In this document: positions 35,990 to 47,794 of the stretch, in pieces
Layout: each line of letters starts with the position of its first letter
Position numbering within the stretch: the stretch's first letter is position 1
Assembly: GCA_946807835.1 (NCBI GenBank)
Contig: OX327693.1
Span: 11,797,501 to 11,861,500, forward strand
Length of the DNA: 64,000 nucleotides
Reading direction: 5' to 3'
Source: Ailanthus altissimus
Lineage: Eukaryota > Streptophyta > Magnoliopsida > Sapindales > Simaroubaceae
Position numbers and translations under genes: made by a program
Notes under the pieces: model-generated
Database searches by the model: none
What the model was told of the DNA's origin: nothing
Seen by the model: the letters and a program-made list of their open reading frames with translations, nothing else

Positions 35990-37495
35990 TTACCACTTCG
36001 GAGAGTGATAACTGCTTTAACTTGATCCATGCATTGGCTTCCTAAACTACATGCATTTGAGTTATGTTGTCATTTAAGATTTGGCTGTGGTTGAGAAGGA
36101 AATTTTCCTTTCTCATGAATGTTCAGTGCAGATGCAAATTTAGCAAAAGTATCTTTCAAATCAGCAAATGTTTGAGCATTTTGAGAATTAACAAACTCTT
36201 ATTTTTCAATGAATGTATGCAAAGTTTCTTCAAGTTTTTTTAGGAGGTGGGACATATGGTGTATAACCTTGATGATTTTGAAAATTTTGGTGTGGTTGGA
36301 AAGGTAGTTGTGAAGCCTGTGCTTGAGTGTCATTCCTCCAACTTAAATTCGGGTGATTCCGCCATCCAGGATTATAGTTTTATGAATATGGGTTATTGTT
36401 TGACCGTTTGAATATGTTTAGAACATTGGCTTATTCATGGAGACATTCTCTAAATGCAGAAAAAGTTAGGCAATCATTGGTAGAGTGATCATGAGTTTCA
36501 CAAAAGTGAAACATAATTTCTTGAACAGATTTTATTTGACCACTCTTTTTCATTTCTAAGGTTTTGACTTTTCTAGCAAGAGATGCTAATTTGGCTTGAA
36601 GGTCATGGTCTTCCCTAAGATGATAAATACCCCCACTAGATGTAGTGGTTTGATTTTCGCTAGGTGCCTCACAGGTACTAGCAGTGTTGTAATTTTAAGC
36701 ATTGTTTACTAGTAAGTCAAGATAGTTCATTGTCTCTTCTCGGTCTTTATCCTCAAATGTTCCATTACACATCATTTCCACCATTTGCCTAACTTAGGGT
36801 GTTAAGCCCTCATAGAAATTTGAGACTAGTCTCCATGTTTCAAAGCCATGACGGGGACAGGTATGAAATAATTCTTTATACCTTTCCCAACATTGGTAAA
36901 GGGTCTCTCCTGATTTTTAGGCAAAAGTGGTGATTTGTCTTTTGAAAGAATTTGTTCTATGGGAAGGAAAAAACCTTTTCAAGAATTATTGTTGCATCTC
37001 ATCCCCTAAAGAAATAGATCATGGCCTAAGGTTATGTAGCCATGTTTTAGCTTTATCTTTTAAAGAAAAAGGGAAAAGCTTAAGTCGAATTGTGTTCATA
37101 CTACAATTTTGATCATTATACGTGTTACACACTTCTTCAAATTCTTTTAGATGTAGATAAAGGTTCTTTACATTAAAGCTATGAAAAGTGGATAAAAGTT
37201 AGATAATGCCTAGCTTAAAATTAAAATGCGTTGTATCCGAAGGAAAAATTAATCAAGATGGTGCACCGGTTCTTGTAAGGTTCATATAGTCTCTAAGTGT
37301 CCTAAGTCAGTTATAGTCATTATGTTGGGACTGATTGTCCCTTGGGTCTATGAGTCTCTCAATTTAATTTTTGGTCTTGGTGTTAATTGGTGAAGAATGA
37401 AAAGATGAAGGAGAATCTAACAAATTATCAAAGAAAGTTTCGAAATTACCTTTCACCAAACGATAAGAATTAGGATCTCGAAACCAATCACTCAT
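35990..37495 (-). pseudogene. Gypsy 1 gag
   Basis: Starts MSDWFRDPNSYRLVKGNFE at 37495. The Athila-type capsid segment includes LHLKEFEEVCNTYNDQNCSM, IRLKLFPFSLKDKAKTWL and ITTFA*KSGETLYQCWERYKELFHTCPRHGFETW. The zinc knuckle near 36530 is FHFCETHDHSTNDC, having lost its first Cys. Several stops interrupt the frame, so no capsid can be made. Confidence 0.9.
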
Positions 37496-37820
37496 AAAAA
37501 GGAAAAAAATAAAATACAATAACAATAAATCATATAAATAAGAGAAAAAAATAAAATTTTAAACACAGGTAAATAAAATAGGCAAAACTAAAAGTAAAAT
37601 AAAGATAAATAATTAGAAGTTAGATTAGTAATATTAGATTATATAATAAAAAGTTAATAAATAAAGAGTAGGAAGCTCAGCCATCCATGAAAATAAAAGA
37701 CGAATAATAAATTAACTAAATCACGTTAGGTGGCTCAGCCTTCTATGAAAATAAAATAAAAAAACAAATAACAAAAGAAATAATGTTAATTTCACTTCCT
37801 TGGTAACGGTGCCAAAAACT

Positions 37821-39240
37821 TGACACGTCCAGAATATAGGAGTTTATTCTTAAGTGAAGGATTATCGAAGTAAAAAATAACCCAGTGAGAACGGGATCGA
37901 TCCACAGGGAAGTAGAATTAAAATTACAAATTATAAATACTTTTAAGACAATTAATGCAGTATAAGATGTTTGCAAATATTAATTCAATTAACCAATTCA
38001 AATAAAAGTTAAGGTTAGGGGTATCCACTCTTGACATAAGAAGTAAGAATATATTTAACTCTTTTTATAACTCAATTGGAATCCTCACATAAAGGAGGTT
38101 CCAACCGAAAAATATAATAATTAAAGTTCATCACCATTTATATATTGATTAGTATTTATTTCTTTCAATTATTATACACCAAATCTTATAAATGGGTTCA
38201 AGTATTTATTATGTCATTCTTTATATTTGTCTACAATAAATCAAGACTCTCACTTTACAAGAAAGGGTATATACACCAAATCTTGTAAATAATTTTAAGA
38301 ATTTATTGTGCCAAGTATAAAATTTATCAATAATAAATCAAGAATTACCACTTTAGAAGAAAGGTAATTAATTCTACAAACAAAATAAATACATCATATA
38401 TAAATTTGCATAACTTAATAATGAAGCATTAAATTCATGAATAAATATAAAGCATATCTTATTACCTTGCTAAGAGTTTCACCCTTTTACCTTAGCAAAA
38501 AAAAAAAATTATTTGAACATAATAAAACTAAAGAAAAAGAAAAGAAATGGAAGAAGAAATAACATGACTTAATAATAAACAAGAGAAATAATAATACAAA
38601 GGACAAATATTTTAAACTAAATTATAACTTTCTAATTATCTACTTTAGGTATAAACAAGCCACCTATTTATATAAAAATATGGATAAATCGAAACAAATT
38701 AGGAGGAAACCACTTGGATGATGAAAGTTAAGAATGGTGGTAAAATAATTTGCATTGATTATCACTAAAGCACCAACTTGATTATCCAATTTGGAATTAT
38801 TGTGATCCAAATTAGCTATCACTCAAAAAAATTAAAGTTGTAGATAAGTATCTTATTTTTTCAAATTGAGTTGTCTCATATGTATTAGATACATATTACT
38901 ATAGTTATGAGCCAAATGCTGATAACTGTTTAAACTGGGCCTGTACTGCAGATTAGTTCTTTTTTAGGCCATTTTCACCCTATAAACACTTATATTACAA
39001 ATACTTTGTGAAATACAATATATTAGCCCATTGCGTCAGCTCTTCACAAGATCATGAATCACTCTAATTAGATCTTTAGGTAGAAAGTTATGCCTATTTT
39101 ACCGAACCTACCATAAAACAGTTAAAAGATAATTAGGTACAATATTGTAAATATACTTAAGTTAAGAAAATTAAATACACTAGTAATACAAAACAATGAT
39201 GTAAAACTATTATTAAATGTGTAATTTTAAGTGTTCATCA
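37821..39240 (-). repeat. 5' LTR of gypsy 1
   Basis: 1420 bp with TGATGAAC...GTGTCA ends on the minus strand, followed by the primer site. It contains the TATA-like TATATAAATAG near 38677-38667. Confidence 0.95.
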
Positions 39241-40029
39241 CCCATCTTCACTACAATGAAAGCATTTACCTTTCATTTTCGATTTCTCTAGTGGCTTGGA
39301 TATCTGTCGCCGCTGAGGACCCATCTTGAGTATATGCCTCACCTTTCTTTTCTTCTTTCCTTTAGACTTCCTAAAAGCCCTCAGGGTCGAAGATGAAGTA
39401 CCATGAATAAAGAGGGTCAAGCCTCCTTTATGCATGTCCCCATCCCCTGTATTCAGCATATTGTGATGATCAGTATAAGTACGGGTTATTCCTTGCATAT
39501 TGAAGTTTATGATGAACTGTGCATATGACCCAAACAACGACTGGAGAATCAAACTGTTCCCCAGGTTATTGCTCAAAGAGATATCTATGGACTCAATCCT
39601 CTTGATTAATCCTATCATCTTGAGAACATAAGGACTCACTGGACTGCCCTCTAGGAGCTTTGCTTGAAATAACACTTTGGTGACCTATAATTCTTAACTT
39701 GGGGTTGCTCACCAAAGAGCCCCCTAAGATAGAGTATAATGCTGCTGGCACTGTCTATGCAGACATACTCCCTCTGCAGCTCAATGGATATTGAGGCAAG
39801 GATGTACGATTTAACTTTTAAATTGTCATCCAACCATATCTGATATGTCACTTTTTCTTCCTCGGTAGCTTCCTCAGAAAACACCTCTGGGCATTTTTTG
39901 GTCAATAACATATCCCAGTTTTTTTGAATCCAGAACAATTCTGAGATTCATATACCATTCAGAGAAATTCTTAACACCTTTAAGTTGGTGTGCATCCAAT
40001 ATATGCACCAAGGGATTTGAAGATGACAT
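39241..40029 (-). pseudogene. copia A gag, 5' part
   Basis: The ATG at 40029-40027 starts MSSSNPLVHILDAHQLKGVKNF. The UBN2 capsid region follows in two frames (WLDDNLKVKSYILASIS..., SPYVLKMIGLIKRIE...). It ends inside the zinc knuckle at CFHCSEDG, exactly where gypsy 1 begins. The remaining knuckle residues (H, C) are found at 59800-59825 on the plus strand. Confidence 0.9.
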
Positions 40030-41198
40030 CTTAGCTTACAAAAGTCAAATAAAATAATATTATGAGATGTAAGCAAAAAATATCATTAAATCATTAGTAA
40101 TACATTTTAAATCATGGGTATAACATTTATACATTTTTAATTTAAAATGTCCTTCCACTATTTTACATAATCCTCTAATCTCTCAAAATGGAATAACGAC
40201 AGTTTAAACTATTTTAAACTATACAGCGAGAAGTAGACCCCATTGGCATTTTACTCGGGTCGCACACTGTAACAATCTAGGCCTTTGTAAACCCAACAGG
40301 TAGACAACTCTTGTCAATTACATCGCATGCAACTCTTACTCTTGATCCTAAATAAACCTTATCCGCACATTATAGCGATCTAGGGCAAATGTATTTCAGA
40401 TTAACTTGTCAATTATCAAATATATGCTACTGGTATTACTCGCACACTGTAGCGATCTAAGATAATACTTTCGCATATATTTGCCTTATCTCATATTTAA
40501 CCGATATAGTCTAAATTATACTAACCAAATTCTTCACACTGTAGCGATCTTAGGAAAGATCGATATAATACAGCTAATACCGTATTGACAAGATGGATCA
40601 ATAATAAAATACTATCTCATAATATAATTTTTTAGTATCACAAATACTTAATCCCTATCTCATGAGGAGGTAATTCTCAATTAAACATTAATTTTGTGTA
40701 ACCATAACTAACCCTACTAGTAGGGCTCTCACTGTATTTACCATCATAGAAAAATGATCCTGCTTTATAATACAACCTAATAACTCTTATCATTGTATAT
40801 CATAAACTCCCACATGATTAAAATAATATTTTAAAAACCTTAAAACATAATTAGAGTGAGTGTCATCAGCGCCGCGGTACTGGGTTCACTGTATGGTAGC
40901 ACTGATGAGAGGGGCATAGCCCCTGGCGCTGCGGTGCTTAACAGCCAGCGCTGCAACGCTCTGTGTCTATTGCTACAGTGCCAACGCCTAAAGGCCCTTC
41001 AGCGCTGTAGTGCTTAGCGTTACGCCGTAAATTCCCGAATTGATGCTTAAGTGCCTATATTCTTAGCGCTGCAGCGCCAACTACCTAGCGCTGGAACAAA
41101 ACTTTCCAGCACCTCAACAACTTAAAATGCACCTTTTAAGCACGGAACATCACCAACAACAATTTTACACTCAAAACACCCAATATCAATTCAAAATT
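40030..41198 (-). other. copia A untranslated leader with four phrases and GC palindromes
   Basis: Between primer site and gag. It carries four dispersed copies of a phrase close to CACACTGTAGCGATCT (plus-strand positions 40262, 40365, 40441 and 40535). At 40869-41106 there is a cluster of AGCGCTGCAGCGC-like palindromic words whose G+C content is far above the surroundings. No frame is open. The primer site on the minus strand (41210-41199) reads TGATATCAGAGC, initiator-tRNA-Met type. Confidence 0.7.
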
Positions 41199-41213
41199 GC
41201 TCTGATATCATTT

Positions 41214-43523
41214 TGTGAGTGAATTTAAACTTAGGGTGCATGCATGTGGGTTTGTGTCTATCATTCAAATATAGCATATGTATACATATATACATGCGCA
41301 GCGGATGAACTGAATATAAATTACTCAATGATAAACACAAATGAACTTTTACATGTTATCTCATAAATGTAAAATACTTTAAGATTGAGAAATAGTACCT
41401 TGTCAAGCCTCTGATATATGGTCGAATCAAAGTACCTGCCTTGAAGCAACCCGTTCACAATTCTAGTTCATCAACATGGTGGGCTTAAGGAAGCTAGAAT
41501 AGCAACATTTCCAGAAAAGGATTCAACTCTTGTATCTTTATTTCTACATTGTAGATAGGTGACCAAAAATGGAAGGAAAAATAGAAGAGAACGTGTTTTT
41601 ACTCTTAACACTTCAGAGAATTTTCTAACACTTAGCCTTTTAAAATTCTCTCTACCATTCACACTAATCCCTTGGCCTAATTTTTACATAATCAATTAAG
41701 CAACATATTGTTCTTTCATTTGTTTATTATTTTCTTTTATTTTCTCACCTAATGGCATCTATTATCTAGGTCAATGTTTGCTATTAGTGTTTTGTTTATT
41801 ATTGTTTACAATAAACTAAATGAAAATAAAACAAAATGAAAAATCATTTAAATGAACTTAGCCTTAATCTAGGCCAAATGAGAAACACTTTCTCATTATT
41901 AAGAAACATCTTAAGGCTTACTATTAACAAATGCCACCCATTTATACTTATCATATTATTTAATTAATATTAAACAAATGATTTAATCATATTAAGTCAT
42001 GGTAGAAACACATTCCAATTTAAATTAAAAAATGAATTGTTTGATTTCAATTTAAATAATAATATCATATATTATTATTATTATTATTATTTTATTCAAT
42101 AAAAATCTTAATGAATAAAATAATGATATTATTTGTCCATCAAATAAGGTCGTTTTGGTAATTTCTAAATCAAACAATAATTGGCCCACAATGTGCCATG
42201 TGTCAATATCCCATTGGTCAATAACTAATTGTTAATTAATTGATGTACTTAACTTTTAAGTCTTGACACATGCATGAACGGAGGGAAACTCAAGTAAATG
42301 TCCGCTCTGTTGCAATTTTTTGGATCGAACTATTCAATATGGTACACTACCCCAGTACACAACAAGTACACTTCATATTGCAGGACTCTCTAGGTCCACT
42401 CCTGATTTGTCAAACAGAATTATTCTCTGAGTCCGAGATTGATGCCCCATGCACATGTCATGGATATTACAAATTAGTGCAGTAGACCATACATGTTGAG
42501 GTCATAGTGTATACGTATAATCCTTCCGCCAACATATCCTAGAAGAGCAGGGACATAGATCACTACCGTCAAATCCCTATGTGCTCATCCTTGAACTTAT
42601 TTCTAGACACATATCTTAATCAACAATATATGCAAACACTTTTATAATATTGTTTAACCATGTAGGAAACTCATTTTCTGAGTTTTTTGCTTATGGCCAT
42701 AAGACTCTTTAAGATACAGTCTTTGAGCATCCGGATATATAACTTATTCATGTGAGCTGAAGAATTCCATATCTGTACACAACAGACTTTATAAAAATTA
42801 AACCATACCCAGCAACACCCAGTGGTCACACAATGAAAAGTCTGTGACATGGGTGGAACCAAAGTATAATGGATCACTTACAAGCCCAATGTAGTACTTA
42901 GGTCAAAGGACCACGTATACTACTCAACTCGAGAGGACCTTTCATTGACGGCTTCATGAGATGTCAATTAGGGTCCTTTTTTAGTCTGTTTAGTATTCAG
43001 TCTTTATTGAACACCATGCTATATGAACTTCCAGTAAGCCCATGGTCAGCTAAGAACAACCATCTAGACCATTTAGGTATAGTATACACTGGTCTATGTA
43101 AAATGATTCCATCGATAGATCTGCATCAGTGAATTAAGACCAAGAATAAATAATTTTGAGAATAGACTTGCATAATAACATTTCTTAGCACTTATTGCAA
43201 CTCTTGCAACTATGTTATTACTAATATATTCTCAGGTCTTTATACCATTACAGACAAGATTCTAACTTTTAGACTTCATTGATTAATATAACATGCTAAC
43301 TCTTTAGCATTTATAATTTTCAGTGATGCCAACTCTTAACATTGATCTAAATTTTTTTAGACCAAATCTGAAATCCTTCAGATCGTATAATGTCTGTAGC
43401 ATCACAAGCATTGAACCATTTAATAATAGTAATTAGCGATTTAACAAATAATGTACTGTATAAATATTATAAAATAAAATATCCATACAATAATGGGACG
43501 GCACATGAACACAAATCCCAACA
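41214..43523 (-). repeat. 5' LTR of copia A, 2.3 kb
   Basis: Minus-strand LTR beginning TGTTGGGATTTGTG and ending ACTCACA three bases before the primer site. It matches the 3' LTR that starts at 62967 closely over the ~1 kb visible there. Its insertion interrupts copia C at 43524; the flanking pentamer there is TGTGT on the minus strand. Confidence 0.92.
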
Positions 43524-44542
43524 ACACAGCCTCGGCCTGAAGAAAATCTCCATTTCCAACACGAAGCTGAATCTCTCTTAACTACAACAGTATAACTTCC
43601 CTCAGACCCTGCAACATATTGTAGATGTGAAAACGAGAAGCAATATCCAATACCCAGTAAAAATTAACATCATATGCTAAAGAAATGTCAAGTATATGTA
43701 AACTTATACTAAGAGATTCTTCTTTACTGAGGTATGGTATCTATTGCAATTTCTCTTATAGTGTCTTTTCTCACTACAACAGAAACATTTTTCTTTATCT
43801 TTCTTTTGTGGTTTGGATATGGGTTGCCTTTAAGGACCAATCTTGGGTATCTGCCTCACCTTAATTTTCTTCTTTCCTTCAGGTTTTCTAAAAGCTCTAG
43901 GAGCAGAAGATGAAGCATCCTGAACAAAGAGGGACAATCCCATCTTGTGCATGTCATCTTTTGTTATCTTCAACATATCATGAAGTTCAGCATAAGATGA
44001 AGTCATTGCTTACATATTAAAATTCATTATGAATTATCTGAATGATTTTAGAAGCGACTGAAGAATCAAACTATTCCCCAAATATTTATTCAACATAATG
44101 TCCATCATCTCCAACCTCTCGTTTATAGAAATCATATTGAGGATATGGGGACTCATTAGACTGCCCTCAAAATGTTTACATTGAAAAAGCAATTTTAAAA
44201 ACCTATATGCCTCAACATTAGGACGGTCGCTAAACAACTCCTTCAGACAGAGCATAATGCTAAAAGCATCACCCATATAGGCATACTTTCTCTGTAAGCC
44301 TGTAGACATAGAGGTAAGGATGTAAGATTTAAATTTTAAATTATTATCCAGCCATTTCTGATAAGTCACCCTCTTCTCTGGGGTGGCTTAATTAGAAATT
44401 GTGGGCATACGCTGATCTTTCACATATCCAAGTTTTTTAGAATCGAGAACAATTCTCAAATTCATCAACTAGTCTTTATAGTTTTCTGCGCCTTTAAGTT
44501 AGTTTGCATCCAATATGCGTGCCAACAAATTAGTGAGGCCAT
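43524..44542 (-). pseudogene. copia C gag and start of protease
   Basis: The ATG at 44542-44540 begins MASLICWHAYWMQTNLKG. A 111-codon capsid stretch (44369-44034, WLDNNLKFKSYILTSMS...) follows. The zinc knuckle lies near 43770 (CFCCSEKRHYKRNC, all four ligand positions kept). A decayed protease ends at IQLRVGNGDFLQAEAV, where the copia A LTR cuts in at 43523. It is a close relative of copia A. Confidence 0.85.
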
Positions 44543-45585
44543 TTTATCTTTACAAGATAAAATAAGAGATGTTAGTGGAAAATAAATATTTCAATCACTA
44601 ATTTTCATTTTAGATTAAAGATATAATCAAATTATACATTTTTAATCTAAAATACCCTCTCATTGCTTTACATAATCCCCTGAATCTCTCAAAAGCGAAA
44701 ATGACAAATTTAAACTCTTTAAATTATACAGCAGAAAGTAGATCCATTTGGCCTGTTACTCCAGCCTTACGCTTTAGCAATATTGGCCATTGTAAAATTC
44801 AAAAGGTAGAAAACTCTTGTCAATTGCATCTCATGCAACTTTTATGACTGATCTTAAATACACATTATCCTCACGCTTTAGCAATATTAGATAAGTGTAT
44901 TTTAGATTAACTTCTCAATGATCAAATATATGTTACTGATAATACCTTTATGCTTTAGCAATATTGAGCAATACGTTTGCATATATTTTCCTCATCTCAT
45001 GTTTAACCGACATAGTCCAAATCACACCCACTAAATTCCTCACGCTTTAGTAATATTAGAAAAGATCGATATCACCTGACTAATACCGTTTTGATAAGAC
45101 AGATCAACGTGTAACATTATCTCATAATGGTACACTATTCTATCTGATTAAAAGCAATTACTTAATTCTATCCCCATCTCATGAGGCCGTGATTCTTAAT
45201 CATACATTTATTTTGTGCAAACATAGCTAACGTCTACCAGTAGGGCTCCCATTGTGGGTACCAGTACAAACAAATAGCCTACAATATTTATAACATATAT
45301 AACAATTATAAATTGTAAAAAATAAACTAATTATTTTTAAACTCTTAAAAATAAATGTTTGGAGTAATCGACGTAATTATGACTTTCAAAGGTTCTAGGA
45401 ACTGCGACATTGAAGGCCTAGCCTCCGGTATTGGAAAACCAACCAAAACACGTTGTGGTGCTAAAGCCTCTACCCTAGTTCCACGGCACTCAGCCTACAA
45501 CGCTATGGTATCCCTTTCAGCTATATACCAATTATGAAATTTTCAACACTTAAAACACATAATCGATAGCAAACAAATTCTATTG
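44543..45585 (-). other. copia C untranslated leader
   Basis: Collinear with the copia A leader over most of its length. The four dispersed phrases read CTCACGCTTTAGCAATATT instead (44767, 44871, 44948, 45039), at nearly the same spacing. The 45360-45540 part corresponds to the GC-palindrome block of copia A but is much less palindromic. An open plus-strand stretch there is chance. Confidence 0.7.
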
Positions 45586-47211
45586 GCAAAAAATTTGGCT
45601 TCAAATGACAATATTTGAATAAAATAATGTATTTGATATTTATTTCCTTTTCCATTTGCTTTTGCCGAATGCTTCATTACTTTAAATTATATAATTTTGC
45701 AACGTTTGCAAATTATATGTTAAGTTAATGAAATTCTATCATGTGTCATGCCCTTACAAATTAATGGCATGATATATGGCATTCAATAGAAAGATTAAAA
45801 TAGCAAGTCTCACTTGCCAAGATCATAGGCTTAACACTTAAACCCTATGATCTCTCCAGGAGACCTGAATTAATTCAAAGATCGAATGATTTAATTTAAA
45901 TAAAGCAATAATTGTTTCATTTAAATAGTAGCTATATCCACCAATGCCCAATTTAGTACCTATTTAAATTATTGGCACAAATAGAGACATACACTAGGTA
46001 GATAAAAGTGTTAAGTCTCACTTGGCATAATTTTAGGTTTAAAACTTAAACCTTAGCTACTCCCCAAGAGACCCTAAAATAAATTTATATTTTCTGAAAA
46101 CTTTCCAGATCGAACAATTCGATCCGGTGCACTACTCACGTGCTCAATGAGTACACTTCATATAATGAGACTTCTTAGACTCACTCTCATTTTGTCTCAT
46201 GAAACATTTATGTAAGTCCATAACTGATGCCCCTCCCATACACGTTATGGACAATATAAAATGGCGAGTTAAACCATACAAGTTGAGGTTAATCTATATT
46301 CGTATAATCCCTCTGTCATTAATATCTTGGAAGAGCAAAGATATAGATCAACACCGCTAAGTCCCCTATTACTCAACCATAAACTTATCTCCTCGATTAG
46401 TATTCTGATAAACAGCATCCACAAATTCGTTTGTAATATTATTTATTGCATGGGAAACTCTTTCATGAAATTAATGTTTATAGCCATAAGACTTCTTAGA
46501 ATATAATCTTAGAGCATCTGGATAATTAACTCACCTATATGAGTTGACAGATCCCATATATACACTCACTGAACTCCATAAGCATCAGACCATACCCAAC
46601 AACACACAACGGTCAGATTATGAAAGGTCTCTGACATATGTGTAACCTAAATATGATGGATCACTCATACGCGCACCTTGGTGCTCAGGTCAAAGGACCA
46701 CGAATATTACTCAACTCGAGAAGACCATCCACTGACGAATTTATGAGATATCTATTGGAGGTTTTAATCTAGTTTGTTCAATATTCAGTCATTGCTAAAT
46801 ACATATATATCTATATGAGCTTCCACTAAGCTCATGGGTTGCTAAGTTGATAATCTGGATGATCTAAATATAAATATACACTGATCTATATAAAATAGTT
46901 CCATATGACAGACCTTACGTCGGTGTAATATAGATCAGAAACTTATAATTTGAGAATATACTTACACAGTGACATTTTCTAGCAACGCTTGTAACTTTTT
47001 GCAACTATGTCATTGTTAGTATATTCTCGGGTTTTTATCCCATTTCAAAAAAATATTCTAACTCTTTAGACCTGATCTGAACTCCTTCAGATGAAAATAA
47101 TGTACGAAATGTTAAAGCATCTTACCTTAAAAAATAATTAGCGATTTAATGAAATATATTTTTATTGCATAAATATAAAATTGGGATGGCACATGAGTAC
47201 AAATTCTAACA
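45586..47211 (-). repeat. 5' LTR of copia C
   Basis: Minus-strand LTR starting TGTTAGAATTTGTACTCATG at 47211, related along its length to the copia A LTR but diverged and with indels. The inner end is not sharply defined because the primer site is decayed. Inside it, AAGTCTCACTTG...TTAAACCTTA-type segments occur twice (45797-45870 and 46012-46080), an internal duplication of about 215 bp period. Confidence 0.7.
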
Positions 47212-47339
47212 ATGTTTTCGGCCTTCTATAAATAAATCCCTAAAAATAAAATTTATTTTATTTAGACCTTTCTAAGTTTTTGAAATTCTTATTTCAGCCA
47301 GCATATTTTCAGAACTTTGCATATAGGCTTTCAACAGAA

Positions 47340-47690
47340 GTTGGCTTGCTACAAAAATTGATGACCTTCTTATTAAGGTCGAGAGCTTCCTTATTAAGCC
47401 TGAGGACTTTTTCATCAAGGCCAATGACCTTGTCATCAAATTTAAGGACCTTCCTATCAAAGCTAAGGGTCACCCCATCAAGTTCGAAGAACTCTTCATT
47501 AAGATAGAGGCTGCTTAAGCCCTCATCGAGGCTGTTTAAGTTCTCTCAAATGTTGCCTAAGTTCTCATGAAGCCACCTAAGTCCTTATCGAGGCTGCCTA
47601 AGCATTCATTGACGCAACCTAAGATCTTATAAAGGTTTGCATAAATCCTCCCAGAGGCTACCTAAACCCTCTAAAAGGTTGTTGCCTAAA
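47340..47690. repeat. Short-unit degenerate tandem repeats
   Basis: Two adjoining arrays. 47365-47490 repeats a ~21-30 bp phrase of the form GACCTTCTTATTAAGG / TCATCAAGGCCAATGACC. 47500-47690 repeats GAGGCTGCCTAAGTCCTCAT-like words. Both strands stay open in some frames (47280-47507 plus, 47272-47460 minus) with repetitive L/S/R-rich translations, so no gene is called. The array sits between the copia C LTR and the copia B fragment. Confidence 0.75.
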
Positions 47691-47794
47691 GAATTCCACT
47701 TTGAGGCCAAACAACCCTCAATAAGAAGGTAAAATTATAGATTTTGTCCCACGAGGCCTAAAGACTCTGGCCTACAAAGCCAAAGATCTCAATC

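Larger units (their letters stand above)
28248..39240 (-). mobile_element. Gypsy 1, Athila-like Ty3/gypsy element, 10.99 kb
   Basis: Minus-strand element with 5' LTR 37821-39240 and 3' LTR 28248-29347. The primer site after the 5' LTR reads TTTTTGGCACCGTTACCA (37820-37800), the tRNA-Asp type of Athila/Tat elements. A polypurine stretch (GCTAGTTGGAGGATG) precedes the 3' LTR. Order is gag, protease, RT, RNase H, integrase, then about 2.7 kb before the 3' LTR containing an extra reading frame. The flanking pentamers are CCGAT (28243-28247) and CCCAT (39241-39245). They do not match each other, but each matches, as reverse complement, one flank of gypsy 2. All genes are broken. Confidence 0.93.

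Noticed and set aside
40860..41110. CpG-rich host promoter or exon
   Set aside because: The GC content comes from repeated palindromes within a copia leader; no open frame or splice pattern.
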